From a bacterium (lineage in GTDB: Bacteria; Cyanobacteriota; Sericytochromatia; S15B-MN24; VGJW01), in NCBI GenBank assembly GCA_021781555.1, contig JAJXWQ010000036.1, positions 1 to 36,833 of the forward strand: a stretch of 36,833 bases of DNA. The letters run 5' to 3'. This document shows, piece after piece, positions 17,007 through 26,364 of this stretch. Numbering within the stretch: position 1 is the stretch's first letter; every line of letters starts with the position of its first letter. A model generated the notes under the pieces. The model made no database searches and was not told the DNA's origin. It worked only from the letters and a program-made list of their open reading frames with translations. Both the position numbers and the translations under genes were made by a program.

Positions 17007-17048
17007 TTGACCTTGGATATCCAACGGCGGGTGGCCAAGCCCGCCGTT
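17007..17048 (+). promoter_or_regulatory. Palindrome and hairpin in the divergent upstream region
   Basis: TTGACC (17007-17012) is followed directly by a perfect 12-bp palindrome TTGGATATCCAA (17013-17024). It overlaps a hairpin in which AACGGCGGG (17023-17031) pairs with CCCGCCGTT (17040-17048) around an eight-base loop. The block lies between the divergent minor-pilin and DUF4912 genes, about 50 bp before the GTG at 17098. It could be an operator plus leader hairpin. No convincing -10 box matches the TTGACC, so the promoter itself is not assigned. Confidence 0.4.
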
Positions 17049-17097
17049 TCGCGTATCGAAACCCCTTCAAAAAAATTATCAACCTGGAGATCCGGTT

Positions 17098-18771
17098 GTG
17101 GACGAGAATCTGAGCAAGCTTTCCAAGAGAGAGCTCCTGGCCGTTGCCAAGGAGAAGGGCTTGAAGGGCGTCAGCGCCTGGACCAAGGAGCAACTGGTCA
17201 GCCGGCTCCAGCAACTCGCTGCGCCACTGCGCCGCAAGGCCGCCCGCGGCGATGCCGAGGCCGCCAAGGCGGCCAGGACCCTCAAGACCGCCGTCGCCGC
17301 GCAAGAGAAGCCCGAGGGCGACCCGATCTCCAAGAACGGTACCGCGAGCCTCAACGGCAAGACCAAGACCAAGGCTGCGGACGCCGGGGGCCAGGCCGCC
17401 GAGGCGGAACCCGCGGCCAGCAAGACTCCCGCCCGGGCTGACGCGGCTGCTACCCGTCCGGCGGCCCGGGCCAGCAAGAAAACGGGGCCGGCGGCGCGCT
17501 CGACCAAGGCCGTCGCCAAGGTCGTTCCCGCTGCGTCCGACCGGGCCGAGGCTCCGGTTCCCGCCAGCGCCCCCAAGGTCGAGGCCAAGGTCGAGGCCAA
17601 GGTCGAGGCCAAGGTCGAGGCCAAGGTCGAGGCCAGTGCGCCCGGACCCGAGACCGTGTTCAAGGCCGCGGAGGCTCTGGAAGCCGCTCCGGCCGAACCG
17701 GGCAAGCCGGCCTTCAAGAAGACTACCAAGATCGACGAGCTGCTCACGGTCGACGCGGGACTCGGCGAGCTGCCCATGGGATACGACGAGGATCGCGCCG
17801 TACTCTTGGTGCGCGATCCGTACTGGGTCTATGCCTACTGGGACCTTTCCTCCGCCACGGTGCAGGCGGCCCGCGAGCGTGGCGATTTCCGGCTGCTCCT
17901 GCGCGTCCAGGAGCTCGGCGGGTTCGATCGCACCGATCCGGCGGCCTTTTATGACGTCGCGGTCCCCAAGGTCGCGCGGTCCTGGTACCTTCGCCTGCCC
18001 TCGGATGGCCGGCGCTACCGGGTCGAGGTTGCCCTGCAGCACCGTGACGGTACCTACACCAAGGTGGCCCAGACCAACATCGTCGACGTTCCCCGGGGCG
18101 AGCCCAGCGACCTCGTGGCGGACCGCTTCGTCACGCTTCCCGGTGACGACGCGGACGAGGTCCTCGACCGTCCCCGCAGCACCCTGCCGCCCGTGGCCGA
18201 GTGGGAGGCTGTGGTCACCCCCCTCACGAGCGAGGGCCCACCGCCGCCGCCGGCCTTCCAGGCCGAGCCTCTGGGGGCACGCCGACCGACCTTCGGGCCG
18301 AGGTTATCGGGTCCCTGGAGCGGCGAGCTCCCTTGGGGCCAGATGCCCCTGGCCCTGCGGCCCGAAGCCCAGGCGCCGGGCGGTCCGCTGCCACTCGGGG
18401 TGGCCGGTTCGAGCGGCGTGGGCTCGCAGAGCGTAGGGAGCTGGTCGCTCGGCGCCTCGGAGAACCGGCCGGGTGCCAGGAAGAAGGATTTCTGGCTAAT
18501 CGCCGACGCCGAACTCATCGTCTACGGAGCCACCGAACCCGATGCCCGTGTCACCCTCCGCGGCGAGCGTGTGGAGCTGCGGCCTGACGGTACGTTCAGC
18601 TTCCGGTTCTACCTCCCCGACGGCTTGCACCCCCTGCCCATACGCGCCATCAACGCCGACGGCGACGACGAGCGCAGGATCACGATCACGGTCCAGCGCG
18701 ACACGAGTGGCGATCCCCGCGTGAACGTCATCCACCAGGACGCCGACACCAGTGCAGGATCCCGGCTCTAG
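17098..18771 (+). CDS. DUF4912 protein with N-terminal Rho-N/SAP-like motif
   Basis: The 557-residue product has four parts. Residues about 1-40 (LSKLSKRELLAVAKEKGLKG, then AWTKEQLVSRL) look like a Rho N-terminal/SAP-type helical motif. Residues about 40-215 are a low-complexity Ala/Lys/Pro-rich linker with five exact copies of a Lys-Val-Glu-Ala unit. Residues about 220-345 are the DUF4912 domain (DRAVLLVRDPYWVYAYWDLS is its hallmark), which has a predicted carbohydrate-binding-like fold. After a Pro-rich spacer, a beta-sandwich-like C-terminal segment follows (TEPDARVTLRGERVELRPDG). GTG is preceded by GGAG with eight bases between. Only 33 bp separate it from the GH57 gene. DUF4912 is often found beside GH57 enzymes, so a role in alpha-glucan handling is likely, but no biochemical function can be assigned. 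Confidence 0.88.
   Translation: MDENLSKLSKRELLAVAKEKGLKGVSAWTKEQLVSRLQQLAAPLRRKAARGDAEAAKAARTLKTAVAAQEKPEGDPISKNGTASLNGKTKTKAADAGGQAAEAEPAASKTPARADAAATRPAARASKKTGPAARSTKAVAKVVPAASDRAEAPVPASAPKVEAKVEAKVEAKVEAKVEASAPGPETVFKAAEALEAAPAEPGKPAFKKTTKIDELLTVDAGLGELPMGYDEDRAVLLVRDPYWVYAYWDLSSATVQAARERGDFRLLLRVQELGGFDRTDPAAFYDVAVPKVARSWYLRLPSDGRRYRVEVALQHRDGTYTKVAQTNIVDVPRGEPSDLVADRFVTLPGDDADEVLDRPRSTLPPVAEWEAVVTPLTSEGPPPPPAFQAEPLGARRPTFGPRLSGPWSGELPWGQMPLALRPEAQAPGGPLPLGVAGSSGVGSQSVGSWSLGASENRPGARKKDFWLIADAELIVYGATEPDARVTLRGERVELRPDGTFSFRFYLPDGLHPLPIRAINADGDDERRITITVQRDTSGDPRVNVIHQDADTSAGSRL
17575..17634 (+). repeat. Five exact 12-bp repeats (Lys-Val-Glu-Ala) in the DUF4912 linker
   Basis: The unit aaggtcgaggcc is repeated five times without change, in frame, encoding Lys-Val-Glu-Ala. 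Perfect conservation at the DNA level indicates recent slippage or unequal exchange, so copy number may vary between strains. Confidence 0.95.
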
Positions 18772-18804
18772 CCCGGCTTCCTGACGAGCCAGCAAGAGGA
18801 CGAA

Positions 18805-20388
18805 ATGGCCAGCGGATATCTGGCGATGGTGCTGCACGCGCACCTGCCTTTCGTGCGACATCCCGAGCACAGTCACTTCCTGGAGGAAGACTGGCTCTAC
18901 GAGGCGATCACCGAGACCTACATCCCGCTCATCGATGTCTTCCAGGGCCTGGTCGACGACGGCATCGACTTCCGGATCACGATGTCGCTGACGCCGCCCC
19001 TGGTTTCGATGCTGGCCGACGAGTTGCTGCAGAGCCGGTACCTGCGGCAGATCGACGAGCTCATCGAGCTGAGCCAGAACGAGGTCAGGCGGACCGCGAT
19101 GGATCCGCACTTCAACTACCTGGCCAACTACTACCTGGATCGCTTCAAGAAGACGCGCTCGGTCTTCAAGGACCAGTACCACGGCAACCTGATCACGGCC
19201 TTCAAGAAGTTCCAGGATCTGGGCGTGCTCGAGATCGTCACCTGCGGAGCCACGCACGGCTTCTTGCCGCTCATGCAGGTTCATCCGCAGGCGGTGCGGG
19301 CCCAGATCCACGTGGCTGCCGACCACTACCGGCACCATTTTGGACGTTCTCCGCGGGGCATCTGGCTGCCCGAGTGCGGTTACTTCCCGGGGGTCGACAA
19401 GGTCCTGGCCGAGGCCGGAATCCGCTATTTCTTCACCGATTCCCACGGCATCGCGAACGCCACTCCGCGGCCCCGCTATGGCGTTCATGCTCCCATCTAC
19501 TGCCCGGGCACCGGGGTGGCCGCGTTTGCCCGGGATCAGGAGTCGAGCCGCCAGGTCTGGTCCAAGGAAGAAGGCTATCCGGGCGATTACATCTACCGCG
19601 AGTTCTACCGTGATATCGGCTACGACCTGGACCTCAACTACATCGCCCCGTACATCCAGCCCACCGGCGATCGCAAGAACACCGGCGTCAAGTACTACCG
19701 GGTCACCGGCAAGACCGACCAGAAGCAACCGTACGATCCTTACTGGGCCGATCAGAAGGCCGCCGAGCACGCCGGGCATTTCCTGTGGTGCCGCGAGCGC
19801 CAGGCCGAGCACCTGTTCACGTCGATGGGCCGCACGCCGATCGTGATCTCCCCATACGACGCCGAGCTCTTCGGCCACTGGTGGTTCGAAGGCCCCAACT
19901 GGCTGAACTACCTGCTGCGCAAGGTGAGCTGCGATTCGAAGGTTCTGAGGCTCACGACTCCGGCCGAGTACCTCGATCTCGAGCCCACGCAGCAGGTTTG
20001 TCAGCCGTCCTACTCGAGCTGGGGCGCCGAGGGTTACGCCTCGTTCTGGCTGAACGACACCAACGAGTGGGTCTACCCGCACCTCCACAAGGCTGCCGAG
20101 CGCATGATCGAGGTTTCCCGCATCGATACCAACGGCAACGGCATCGAGGAGCGCGCACTCAACCAGATGGCCCGGGAGCTTCTTCTGGCGCAGTCCTCTG
20201 ACTGGGCGTTCATCATGAAGACCGGCACGATGGTCGATTACGCGATCAAGCGGACCAAGTCGCACCTGCTGCGCTTCAACAAGCTCTACGACTCGGTGCG
20301 CACTGGCCGCGTGGACGACTTCTGGCTGTCCGAGATCGAGTTCCTGGACAACATCTTCCCGGGCCTCGACTACCGCGTGTACCGCTAG
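18805..20388 (+). CDS. GH57 1,4-alpha-glucan branching enzyme (DUF1957-type)
   Basis: This is a glycoside hydrolase family 57 protein of 527 residues, probably making alpha-1,6 branches in glycogen-like glucan in the cytoplasm. The N-terminus GYLAMVLHAHLPFVRHPEH is the family's first conserved region. The nucleophile is Glu190 in WLPECGY and the acid/base is Asp352 in SPYDAELFGHWW, positions close to those in characterised GH57 branching enzymes. The C-terminal helical domain contains the SSWGAEGYASFWLNDTNEW segment typical of this subgroup rather than of amylopullulanases. ATG follows AGAGGA at a good distance. It is 33 bp downstream of the DUF4912 gene and likely co-transcribed. The TAG stop is part of a CTAG that begins a diverged hairpin repeat. 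Confidence 0.93.
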   Translation: MASGYLAMVLHAHLPFVRHPEHSHFLEEDWLYEAITETYIPLIDVFQGLVDDGIDFRITMSLTPPLVSMLADELLQSRYLRQIDELIELSQNEVRRTAMDPHFNYLANYYLDRFKKTRSVFKDQYHGNLITAFKKFQDLGVLEIVTCGATHGFLPLMQVHPQAVRAQIHVAADHYRHHFGRSPRGIWLPECGYFPGVDKVLAEAGIRYFFTDSHGIANATPRPRYGVHAPIYCPGTGVAAFARDQESSRQVWSKEEGYPGDYIYREFYRDIGYDLDLNYIAPYIQPTGDRKNTGVKYYRVTGKTDQKQPYDPYWADQKAAEHAGHFLWCRERQAEHLFTSMGRTPIVISPYDAELFGHWWFEGPNWLNYLLRKVSCDSKVLRLTTPAEYLDLEPTQQVCQPSYSSWGAEGYASFWLNDTNEWVYPHLHKAAERMIEVSRIDTNGNGIEERALNQMARELLLAQSSDWAFIMKTGTMVDYAIKRTKSHLLRFNKLYDSVRTGRVDDFWLSEIEFLDNIFPGLDYRVYR

Positions 20389-20440
20389 GGTTTTGGGGAG
20401 TTTGAACGGCCCCCTCTGCGCGGTCGCCGCACTGCGGCGG
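20385..20440 (+). repeat. Diverged copy of the CTAG-bounded hairpin repeat
   Basis: CTAG (20385-20388, including the GH57 stop codon) is followed by a sequence aligning to the first half of the 104-bp repeat: GTTTTGGGGAGTTTGAACGG and then CCCTCTGCGCGGTCGC. The rest has diverged into a different perfect hairpin, CGCCGC-ACT-GCGGCG (20425-20439). It lies between the convergent GH57 and aroKB genes, so any terminator or RNA-end function would serve the plus-strand transcript first. Confidence 0.75.
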
Positions 20441-20481
20441 CCAGGGCCGAGGTTCGCGCCACACCGGTGACGCCGGGAAGG

Positions 20482-22077
20482 TCACCCCTCCAAGAGGGTC
20501 CGGAGGAGGCTGGCCGGGACATCCTGGACGGCTTGTACCGATCCCAGGCACTCGGGCAGGATCCAGACGATCCTTCCTGCGGTCATCTTCTTGTCCCGCT
20601 GCATCGCCTCGAGCAGGAGGCCGGCGGGGAGTTTCGTGCCGGTGGGCAGTCCCGCCAGCTCTAGCAACGCGACGAGGCGGTCGACGAGGCCGCGATCGCA
20701 CAGCTCGAGCTCCGCACCCAGGCGCGCTGCGAAGACCATTCCGATCGCGACCCCCTCGCCGTGGAGCACCACCCCATAGCCTGACACCGTCTCGATCGCA
20801 TGCCCGAGGGTGTGGCCAAAGTTGAGAATTCGGCGGAGGCCGGCCTCGCGCTCGTCGGCCGCGACGATCCGGGCCTTGATCTCGCAGGCCCGGGCGATGA
20901 GCGGCACCAGGACCGCCGCCCGGCGCTCGGCGATCGCGCCGAGATCCCGCTCGATCGCCTCGAAGAGCTCGGGGTCGGCGATCACGCCGTACTTGATCAG
21001 CTCCGCGAGGCCACTCCGAAATTCGCGCCGCGGCAGAGAAAGCAACGTCAAAGGATCCGTGACGACGAGCCTCGGCTGGTGGAAGGCCCCCGCGAGGTTC
21101 TTGCCCTCGGGCAGGTTGACGCCGACTTTCCCCCCGACCGAGGAATCGATCTGCGCCAGCAAGGTCGTCGGCACCTGCACGAAGGGCACCCCTCGCAGGT
21201 AAGTCGCCGCGACGAATCCCGCCAGATCGCCGACCACTCCGCCCCCGAGCGCAAGGACCGGATCCTGGCGCTCCGAATCGGCCGCCAGGAGGGCGCGATA
21301 GAGCGACCGAACCTGGGCCAGCGACTTGGTGGGCTCTCCTGCCGGCACCAGGGCCTGCTGCACCTTCCAGCCGGCACCGGCCAGCGCAGCCTGGACGATC
21401 TCCCCGTACCGGCGCCAGATGGCCGGATGGCTCACCACCAGGCACCGACCCCGCCGGCCCAGCGCCTCTTGCAGCAAGGTGCCCAGGTGCGCGAGTCCCC
21501 CCGGCGCGACCACGATGTCGTAGGGGCGTTCCGGGAGCTGCACCTGTACGGTGGCCGCGGGCGCGACGAACCGGCTGGCGATACGGCGTGCGAGGTCCTG
21601 CGGGGTGCCGCCGCCGGCTCGGATCTGGTAGGGAAGGGAGCGGTAGAGGCTTTCGCGCTCGGCATGCCGGGCGTGAAAGGTCGCCCTCTGGGTTGCCAGC
21701 GGGCGGCCCTGCCCGGCAGAGCGCTTCCAGAGAAGCGAAACCGGGCAGGCGAGGTGCAGGATCGGGCCCAGCGCATGCAGTCGGGCGCGGTTTGTCTCCG
21801 CGACGATGGCCCCGCCGCCCGTGGCCACGATGGCCGGGCCCGTTGCTGCCGACAGGTTGGCGATGGCCTCGGACTCGCGCCGGCGGAACCCCGCCTCGCC
21901 CTCGACCTGGAAGATCTCGGCGATCGACATCCCCGCCCCGGCGGCGATCTCCTCGTCGAGGTCGACGAAGCGCCATCCGAGGAGTTCCGCCAGTTCCCGC
22001 CCCAGGGTGGTCTTGCCGGCTCCCATGAACCCGGCCAGCACCAGGGTTGGTGGCGCTAGCACGATCGCACTCGGCAT
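20482..22077 (-). CDS. aroKB: Bifunctional shikimate kinase / 3-dehydroquinate synthase
   Basis: This fused enzyme covers two shikimate-pathway steps toward aromatic amino acids. Residues about 10-170 are shikimate kinase (AroK): P-loop GFMGAGKTT at 16-24, DLDEEI, the arginine of GFRRRE, and the ATGGGAIV motif. Residues about 175-531 are 3-dehydroquinate synthase (AroB): the NAD-binding GGGVVGDLAGF, PTTLLAQIDSSVGGK, and the zinc ligands in ELIKYG, FGHTLGHAIE and LHGEGVAIGM. All key residues seem present in both halves. AroK-AroB fusions are known, for example in Thermotoga. ATG 22077 lies 27 bp downstream of the tRNA-Gln 3' end and lacks a good Shine-Dalgarno sequence. The gene probably shares the tRNA transcript, with a small hairpin (22085-22098) between them. 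Confidence 0.95.
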   Translation of the reverse strand: MPSAIVLAPPTLVLAGFMGAGKTTLGRELAELLGWRFVDLDEEIAAGAGMSIAEIFQVEGEAGFRRRESEAIANLSAATGPAIVATGGGAIVAETNRARLHALGPILHLACPVSLLWKRSAGQGRPLATQRATFHARHAERESLYRSLPYQIRAGGGTPQDLARRIASRFVAPAATVQVQLPERPYDIVVAPGGLAHLGTLLQEALGRRGRCLVVSHPAIWRRYGEIVQAALAGAGWKVQQALVPAGEPTKSLAQVRSLYRALLAADSERQDPVLALGGGVVGDLAGFVAATYLRGVPFVQVPTTLLAQIDSSVGGKVGVNLPEGKNLAGAFHQPRLVVTDPLTLLSLPRREFRSGLAELIKYGVIADPELFEAIERDLGAIAERRAAVLVPLIARACEIKARIVAADEREAGLRRILNFGHTLGHAIETVSGYGVVLHGEGVAIGMVFAARLGAELELCDRGLVDRLVALLELAGLPTGTKLPAGLLLEAMQRDKKMTAGRIVWILPECLGSVQAVQDVPASLLRTLLEG

Positions 22078-22103
22078 CGATTGGGCCCGAAATCGGGCTC
22101 TAG

Positions 22104-22174
<71 letters not shown>

Positions 22175-22186
22175 ATGGCGGCCTTG

Positions 22187-22215
22187 ATATTAGCAAACGC
22201 CGGCTTAGCGGTCAA
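22187..22215 (-). promoter_or_regulatory. Sigma-70 promoter for tRNA-Gln (and perhaps aroKB)
   Basis: On the minus strand TTGACC (22215-22210) and TAATAT (22192-22187) are separated by exactly 17 bp. The -10 ends 12 bp before the mature tRNA 5' end. This is the best promoter match in the window. The rest of the region up to 22439 shows no further recognisable element. Confidence 0.8.
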
Positions 22216-22439
22216 CGTGGCCCTGAGATCGGCTTGCCTGGTAGAGCTGCACGCCTCCGCGGCCCGCGCAAATCCCGCCCCGGCCAGGCCGGACGGCGTG
22301 GGGCCAGGGCGCCAAATCCGGGCAACGGGCAGCGGAGAGCCGGCCGGGCGGAAGGGCCAAGGAAGGTTAACCCAAGCTTAGTCCGAAGGGAGATCGCTGC
22401 CGGCTACAACCTGCACGGGAAGCCCGAGAGGAGGTACGC

Positions 22440-23726
22440 GTGAAGCAGTCGGTCGACACCCGCAGCAGCGCGGTAACTCCGACCCGTCTCCGTTCGCTGG
22501 CGCCGTCCGCGGCCGGCCCGCACCGCCTGCCGGCGGTCAGGTCGCTGGCCCCGAAGCTCGCCCCCGATCGCTTCGCGCCCCGAAAGGCCCAGGTTCTGGC
22601 GCCCGATCAGCTGGGGACGACCTACACCGAGGATGTGGCTCGCAACGCCGGGCTCACGGATGGGCAGGCGTTCAAGATGATGCACGACATGGGCATCACC
22701 GTGTTGCGCCTCGGGGCTTACTGGGATCAGATCCAGGCCAAGGGGCCCGGCCAGGAGGACTTCAGCCAGCTAGACAGGCAACTGGCGCTGGCCCGCAAGT
22801 ACCACATGAAGGTGATCTTGACGGTCGGGATGAAAGCGCCGGGATGGCCCGAGGGTCACATCCCGAGCTGGGCGATGCCCAAGGATCTCAAGCGGGACCA
22901 CGCGACTTTCTTGCAGCGCTCGGACGCGTGGCTGGCGCAGCACTGGGGCTGGTGGGCCAAGCACGGCTATTCCTCGGCCCCGGGCACCGATCTGGCCCAG
23001 AACGCGGATCTGCGCAAGCACGCGCTGGCCTACGACAAGATGCTGGTCGAGCACGTCGCAGGAGACTCCAATATCGTGGCCTTCCAGGTCGAGAACGAGC
23101 CCGGGGTCCAGTTCGGTCCCGTGGGGGACTACGTCGGTGCGAACTTCGTCAAGCAGGAGGCCCAGGCCATCCGGGCGGCCGATCCGGCCAGGCGGCCCCT
23201 GGCTCTGAACGTGGGCATTCCTCTGTCCAAGGAGAGCGAGGAGCTCATCAAGATGCCCGAGTTTTCCCTGGTGGGTCTCGACGTCTACCCCGAGCCCGGG
23301 GTCAGCGCCCTGGGCAAACTTCGCCCGGGCACGATCGGAGAGCGTTCCCGGATGGTCACCGATCCCCGGCAGGCCAAAGCCCTGGTCGAGAAGTCGGGCA
23401 AGCAGGCATACGTCGCGGAGATGCAGGCCGAACCCTGGAATCCGGTCGAGTGGAACGCAAACAAGTCGATGGAGAATTTCGATGCCCAGCGCCGGAACGG
23501 ATTCGATGTGATCTTCCCCTGGAACGTCCGGTTCGTCTTCAGTCAGTATCAGAGGGGTGACAAGTCCGAGTTCGAGGCCTGGAAGGCGATGGGTCAGGAT
23601 CTGCAGGCCAAGACCCCGCCCCCGCCAGATCCGCACGGCTCGCTGCTCGCTCGCATCCAAGACGACTGCAAGGGCCTGGTCGAGTTTTTCTCGGGCAACG
23701 ATCGCGGCCGGTTGCTCGGCTACTGA
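22440..23726 (+). CDS. Clan-A glycoside hydrolase-like protein (GH5/GH42-type TIM barrel)
   Basis: The 428-residue product has a ~55-residue low-complexity N-terminus with repeated RSLAP/KLAP motifs and then a TIM-barrel resembling retaining glycosidases of clan GH-A. ITVLRLGAYWDQIQ is the first barrel region. Glu220 in FQVENEPG is the expected acid/base (Asn-Glu-Pro motif), and Glu327 in YVAEMQAEPW the expected nucleophile, about 107 residues later as in GH42/GH5. The start is GTG with GAGAGGAGG six bases before it. No signal peptide is visible, so it may act inside the cell or leave by another route. The substrate cannot be read from the sequence; a beta-linked oligosaccharide is typical of the clan. 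Confidence 0.8.
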   Translation: MKQSVDTRSSAVTPTRLRSLAPSAAGPHRLPAVRSLAPKLAPDRFAPRKAQVLAPDQLGTTYTEDVARNAGLTDGQAFKMMHDMGITVLRLGAYWDQIQAKGPGQEDFSQLDRQLALARKYHMKVILTVGMKAPGWPEGHIPSWAMPKDLKRDHATFLQRSDAWLAQHWGWWAKHGYSSAPGTDLAQNADLRKHALAYDKMLVEHVAGDSNIVAFQVENEPGVQFGPVGDYVGANFVKQEAQAIRAADPARRPLALNVGIPLSKESEELIKMPEFSLVGLDVYPEPGVSALGKLRPGTIGERSRMVTDPRQAKALVEKSGKQAYVAEMQAEPWNPVEWNANKSMENFDAQRRNGFDVIFPWNVRFVFSQYQRGDKSEFEAWKAMGQDLQAKTPPPPDPHGSLLARIQDDCKGLVEFFSGNDRGRLLGY

Positions 23727-23842
23727 GACCCGTGACCGGGAGCTGGACGCGAGCAAGATGCCCCTGGCCCCGGGGGCCAGGGACGCTCGTCGGGTCGCTC
23801 GGGGGAAGTGCGAGAGGACGCTCGGGTAAGCTGCGGAGCTGT

Positions 23843-23850
23843 GGTATGAT
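23843..23850 (+). promoter_or_regulatory. Extended -10 promoter candidate for gyrA
   Basis: TGGTATGAT (TG at 23842-23843, TATGAT at 23845-23850) is an extended -10 element 60 bp before the gyrA start. No good -35 is seen, which is usual for extended -10 promoters. Confidence 0.45.
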
Positions 23851-23910
23851 GAGGTCTTCGGGTGATGGGGCCAACAGTGGCTTTTCACCGCCCTGAACCG
23901 GAGGCCCTCG

Positions 23911-26361
23911 TTGTCCGACCCCCAGATTCCGCAGAAGATCCTTCCGCGTAGCCTACCGGCCGAATTACGGCAGAGCTACCTCGACTACGCCATGAGCGTC
24001 ATCGTCGGACGGGCGCTGCCGGATGTCCGCGACGGCCTCAAGCCCGTGCATCGACGCATCCTGTACGCGATGCACGAGAACAACCTGACGGCCGATCGCA
24101 AGCACCGCAAGAGCGCGACCGTCGTCGGAGATGTGCTGGGCAAGTACCATCCGCACGGCGATGCCAGCGTCTACGACGCGATGGTGCGGTTGGCCCAGGG
24201 TTTCAACATCCGCTATCCCCTGGTCGATGGCCACGGGAACTTCGGATCGCTGGATGGCGATCCTCCGGCCGCATACCGGTACACCGAGGCCCGGTTGTCG
24301 CGGATCTCGTCCGAGCTCCTGGTCGACATCGACGCCGAGACGGTCGATTTCCTGCCCAATTACGACGGCACCACCGAGGAGCCCACGGTCCTGCCGGCTC
24401 GCATCCCCAACCTCCTGATCAACGGCTCGGCCGGCATCGCCGTCGGTATGGCGACCAACATCCCCCCGCACAACCTTGTCGAGGTATGCGATGCCCTGGG
24501 TGCGCTGATCGACTCTCCCGACCTCACGTCGAGCGATCTGATGTCCCACATCAAGGGGCCGGATTTCCCCTCGGGCGGCATCATCATGGGCGAGCGTGGC
24601 ATCTACGACGCCTACACCACCGGCCGCGGGTCGATCACACTGCGGGCGGTCTGCGACATCGAGGAGGTCCGCAAGGACCGGATGGCGATCGTGGCCACCC
24701 AGCTGCCCTACCAGGTGGGGCCTGACCCCCTGCTCGCCAAGATCGCCGAACTGGTCAAGGACAAGAAGCTCGACGGCATCGCCGACCTTCGCAACGAATC
24801 CGACCGCGAGGGCATTCGCGTCGTCATCGAGCTCAAGCGGGACGCCATCGCGCAGGTCGTGCTCAACAACCTGTACAAGCAGACGGCCCTGCAGACCTCG
24901 TTCGGCATCATCTCCCTCGCGCTGGTCAACGGCCAGCCCAAGATCCTGCCGCTGCGGGACATCCTGGTGCACTACCTCGACCACCGCGTCGAGGTCCTCA
25001 CGCGCCGGACGCGCTACGAAAAGCGCAAGGCCGAGGCTCGTCTGCACATCGTCGATGGTCTGCTGATTTGCCAGCACAATCTCGACGAAGTCATCGCCCT
25101 CATCCGCGCCTCGCAAAATACCGAGACGGCTCGCCAGGGCCTCATGAGTCGTTTCGGGCTCACCGAGATTCAGGCCAACGCTGTACTCGAGATGCAGCTC
25201 CGCCGCCTCACCCAGCTCGAGCGGGGCAAGCTCGAGGACGAGGCCGCCTCGCTTCGGGCTCGCATCGCGGAGCTAGAGGCCATCCTCGGCGACAAGGACC
25301 GGATTTACGGGCTGATCAAGCAGGATCTGCAGGCCATCAAGGACAAGTACGGCGACGAGCGCCGGACGCGGCTCGAGCACGACGCGGGCGACTTCAGCCG
25401 GGAGGACCTCATTCCCGACGAGGACATGGCGGTCTTCATCACCGATCAGGGCTACGTGAAGCGCCTGGCGGTGGACACCTTCGAGCGCCAGGGCCGTGGT
25501 GGCAAGGGCATCACGGGCATGGGCCACCGCGAGGGCGATTTCGTGCGCCATTTCTTCGTGGGCAGCGCGCACCAGCCGGTCCTGTTCTTCACCAACAAGG
25601 GCCTGGCGTACTCCCTCAAGATCTTCGAACTTCCGGAGGCCGGGCGGACCGCCAAGGGTAGCAACATCGCGAGCCTGCTCCCGCTTTCCGAGGGCGAGAT
25701 CGTGACCTCGGTCGTCCCCGTGGCCAAGGGATTCGGCGACGACCAGTTCCTGTTGATGCTCACCCGGCTCGGTACCATCAAGAAGACCGAGCTCTCGGCC
25801 TTCTCCAACATCCGCCGCAGCGGCATCATCGCCATCGCCCTCGACGACGGGGACGAGCTGGGCTGGGTCTCGAGCACCCTGGGCAACTCCGGCGTCGTCA
25901 TCGCGACCCAGGAGGGCATGGCCATCCACTTCCCCGAGGACGAGCTCCGTCCTCTGGGCCGGCCGGCCCGAGGGGTCAGGGGGATCACCCTCAGGCCCGG
26001 GGACACGGTCGTGGGCATGGCCATCGCGGAGGCCGACGCCGACCTCTTGACGGTCACGACGGACGGCTACGGCAAGCGCACGCCCATCGGCGAGTACCGG
26101 GCGCAGAGCCGGGGGGGCCTCGGTCTCATCAACATCAAGCTCAACACCAATCGCGACGGCAAGGTCGCCAACATCCTCGTGGTTCACGAGAACGCCGAGA
26201 TCGTGCTGGTCACCACCTTGGGCATCGTGATCCGGCAAAAGGTCGCGGATATTGGCCGCTACAGCCGCATGGCCCAGGGCGTTCGGTTGCAGCGCCTTGG
26301 CGAGGACGACCGGGTCGCCGGCGTGGCTCCGGTCGTCGCCGTGGAGGAGGAGGAGGAGTAA
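23911..26361 (+). CDS. gyrA: DNA gyrase subunit A
   Basis: This is the breakage-reunion subunit of DNA gyrase, 816 residues. The catalytic tyrosine is Tyr124 in YRYTEARLS. The quinolone-resistance region reads [10 protein letters not shown], with Ala85 at the position of E. coli Ser83 and Asp89 at that of Asp87. The GyrA box QGRGGKG (about residue 527) and a C-terminal beta-pinwheel domain with repeated blades distinguish it from ParC. It starts with TTG, preceded by GGAGG at six bases. The acidic C-terminal tail (VAVEEEEE) is encoded by GAG repeats that also form the ribosome-binding site of the next gene. gyrB is not in the window. Confidence 0.97.
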   Translation: MSDPQIPQKILPRSLPAELRQSYLDYAMSVIVGRALPDVRDGLKPVHRRILYAMHENNLTADRKHRKSATVVGDVLGKYHPHGDASVYDAMVRLAQGFNIRYPLVDGHGNFGSLDGDPPAAYRYTEARLSRISSELLVDIDAETVDFLPNYDGTTEEPTVLPARIPNLLINGSAGIAVGMATNIPPHNLVEVCDALGALIDSPDLTSSDLMSHIKGPDFPSGGIIMGERGIYDAYTTGRGSITLRAVCDIEEVRKDRMAIVATQLPYQVGPDPLLAKIAELVKDKKLDGIADLRNESDREGIRVVIELKRDAIAQVVLNNLYKQTALQTSFGIISLALVNGQPKILPLRDILVHYLDHRVEVLTRRTRYEKRKAEARLHIVDGLLICQHNLDEVIALIRASQNTETARQGLMSRFGLTEIQANAVLEMQLRRLTQLERGKLEDEAASLRARIAELEAILGDKDRIYGLIKQDLQAIKDKYGDERRTRLEHDAGDFSREDLIPDEDMAVFITDQGYVKRLAVDTFERQGRGGKGITGMGHREGDFVRHFFVGSAHQPVLFFTNKGLAYSLKIFELPEAGRTAKGSNIASLLPLSEGEIVTSVVPVAKGFGDDQFLLMLTRLGTIKKTELSAFSNIRRSGIIAIALDDGDELGWVSSTLGNSGVVIATQEGMAIHFPEDELRPLGRPARGVRGITLRPGDTVVGMAIAEADADLLTVTTDGYGKRTPIGEYRAQSRGGLGLINIKLNTNRDGKVANILVVHENAEIVLVTTLGIVIRQKVADIGRYSRMAQGVRLQRLGEDDRVAGVAPVVAVEEEEE

Positions 26362-26364
26362 GGC

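Noticed and set aside
18768-18777. CTAGCCCGG after the DUF4912 gene as an insertion-element end
   Set aside because: It shares nine bases with the element ends at 33191 and 36833, but the following bases do not match ATTC at the right distance and no transposase is near.
20276-21976. A ~570-codon minus-strand frame overlapping aroKB in another phase
   Set aside because: The composition is dominated by Arg, Gly and Pro from GC-rich codons, and the aroKB frame has all catalytic motifs.
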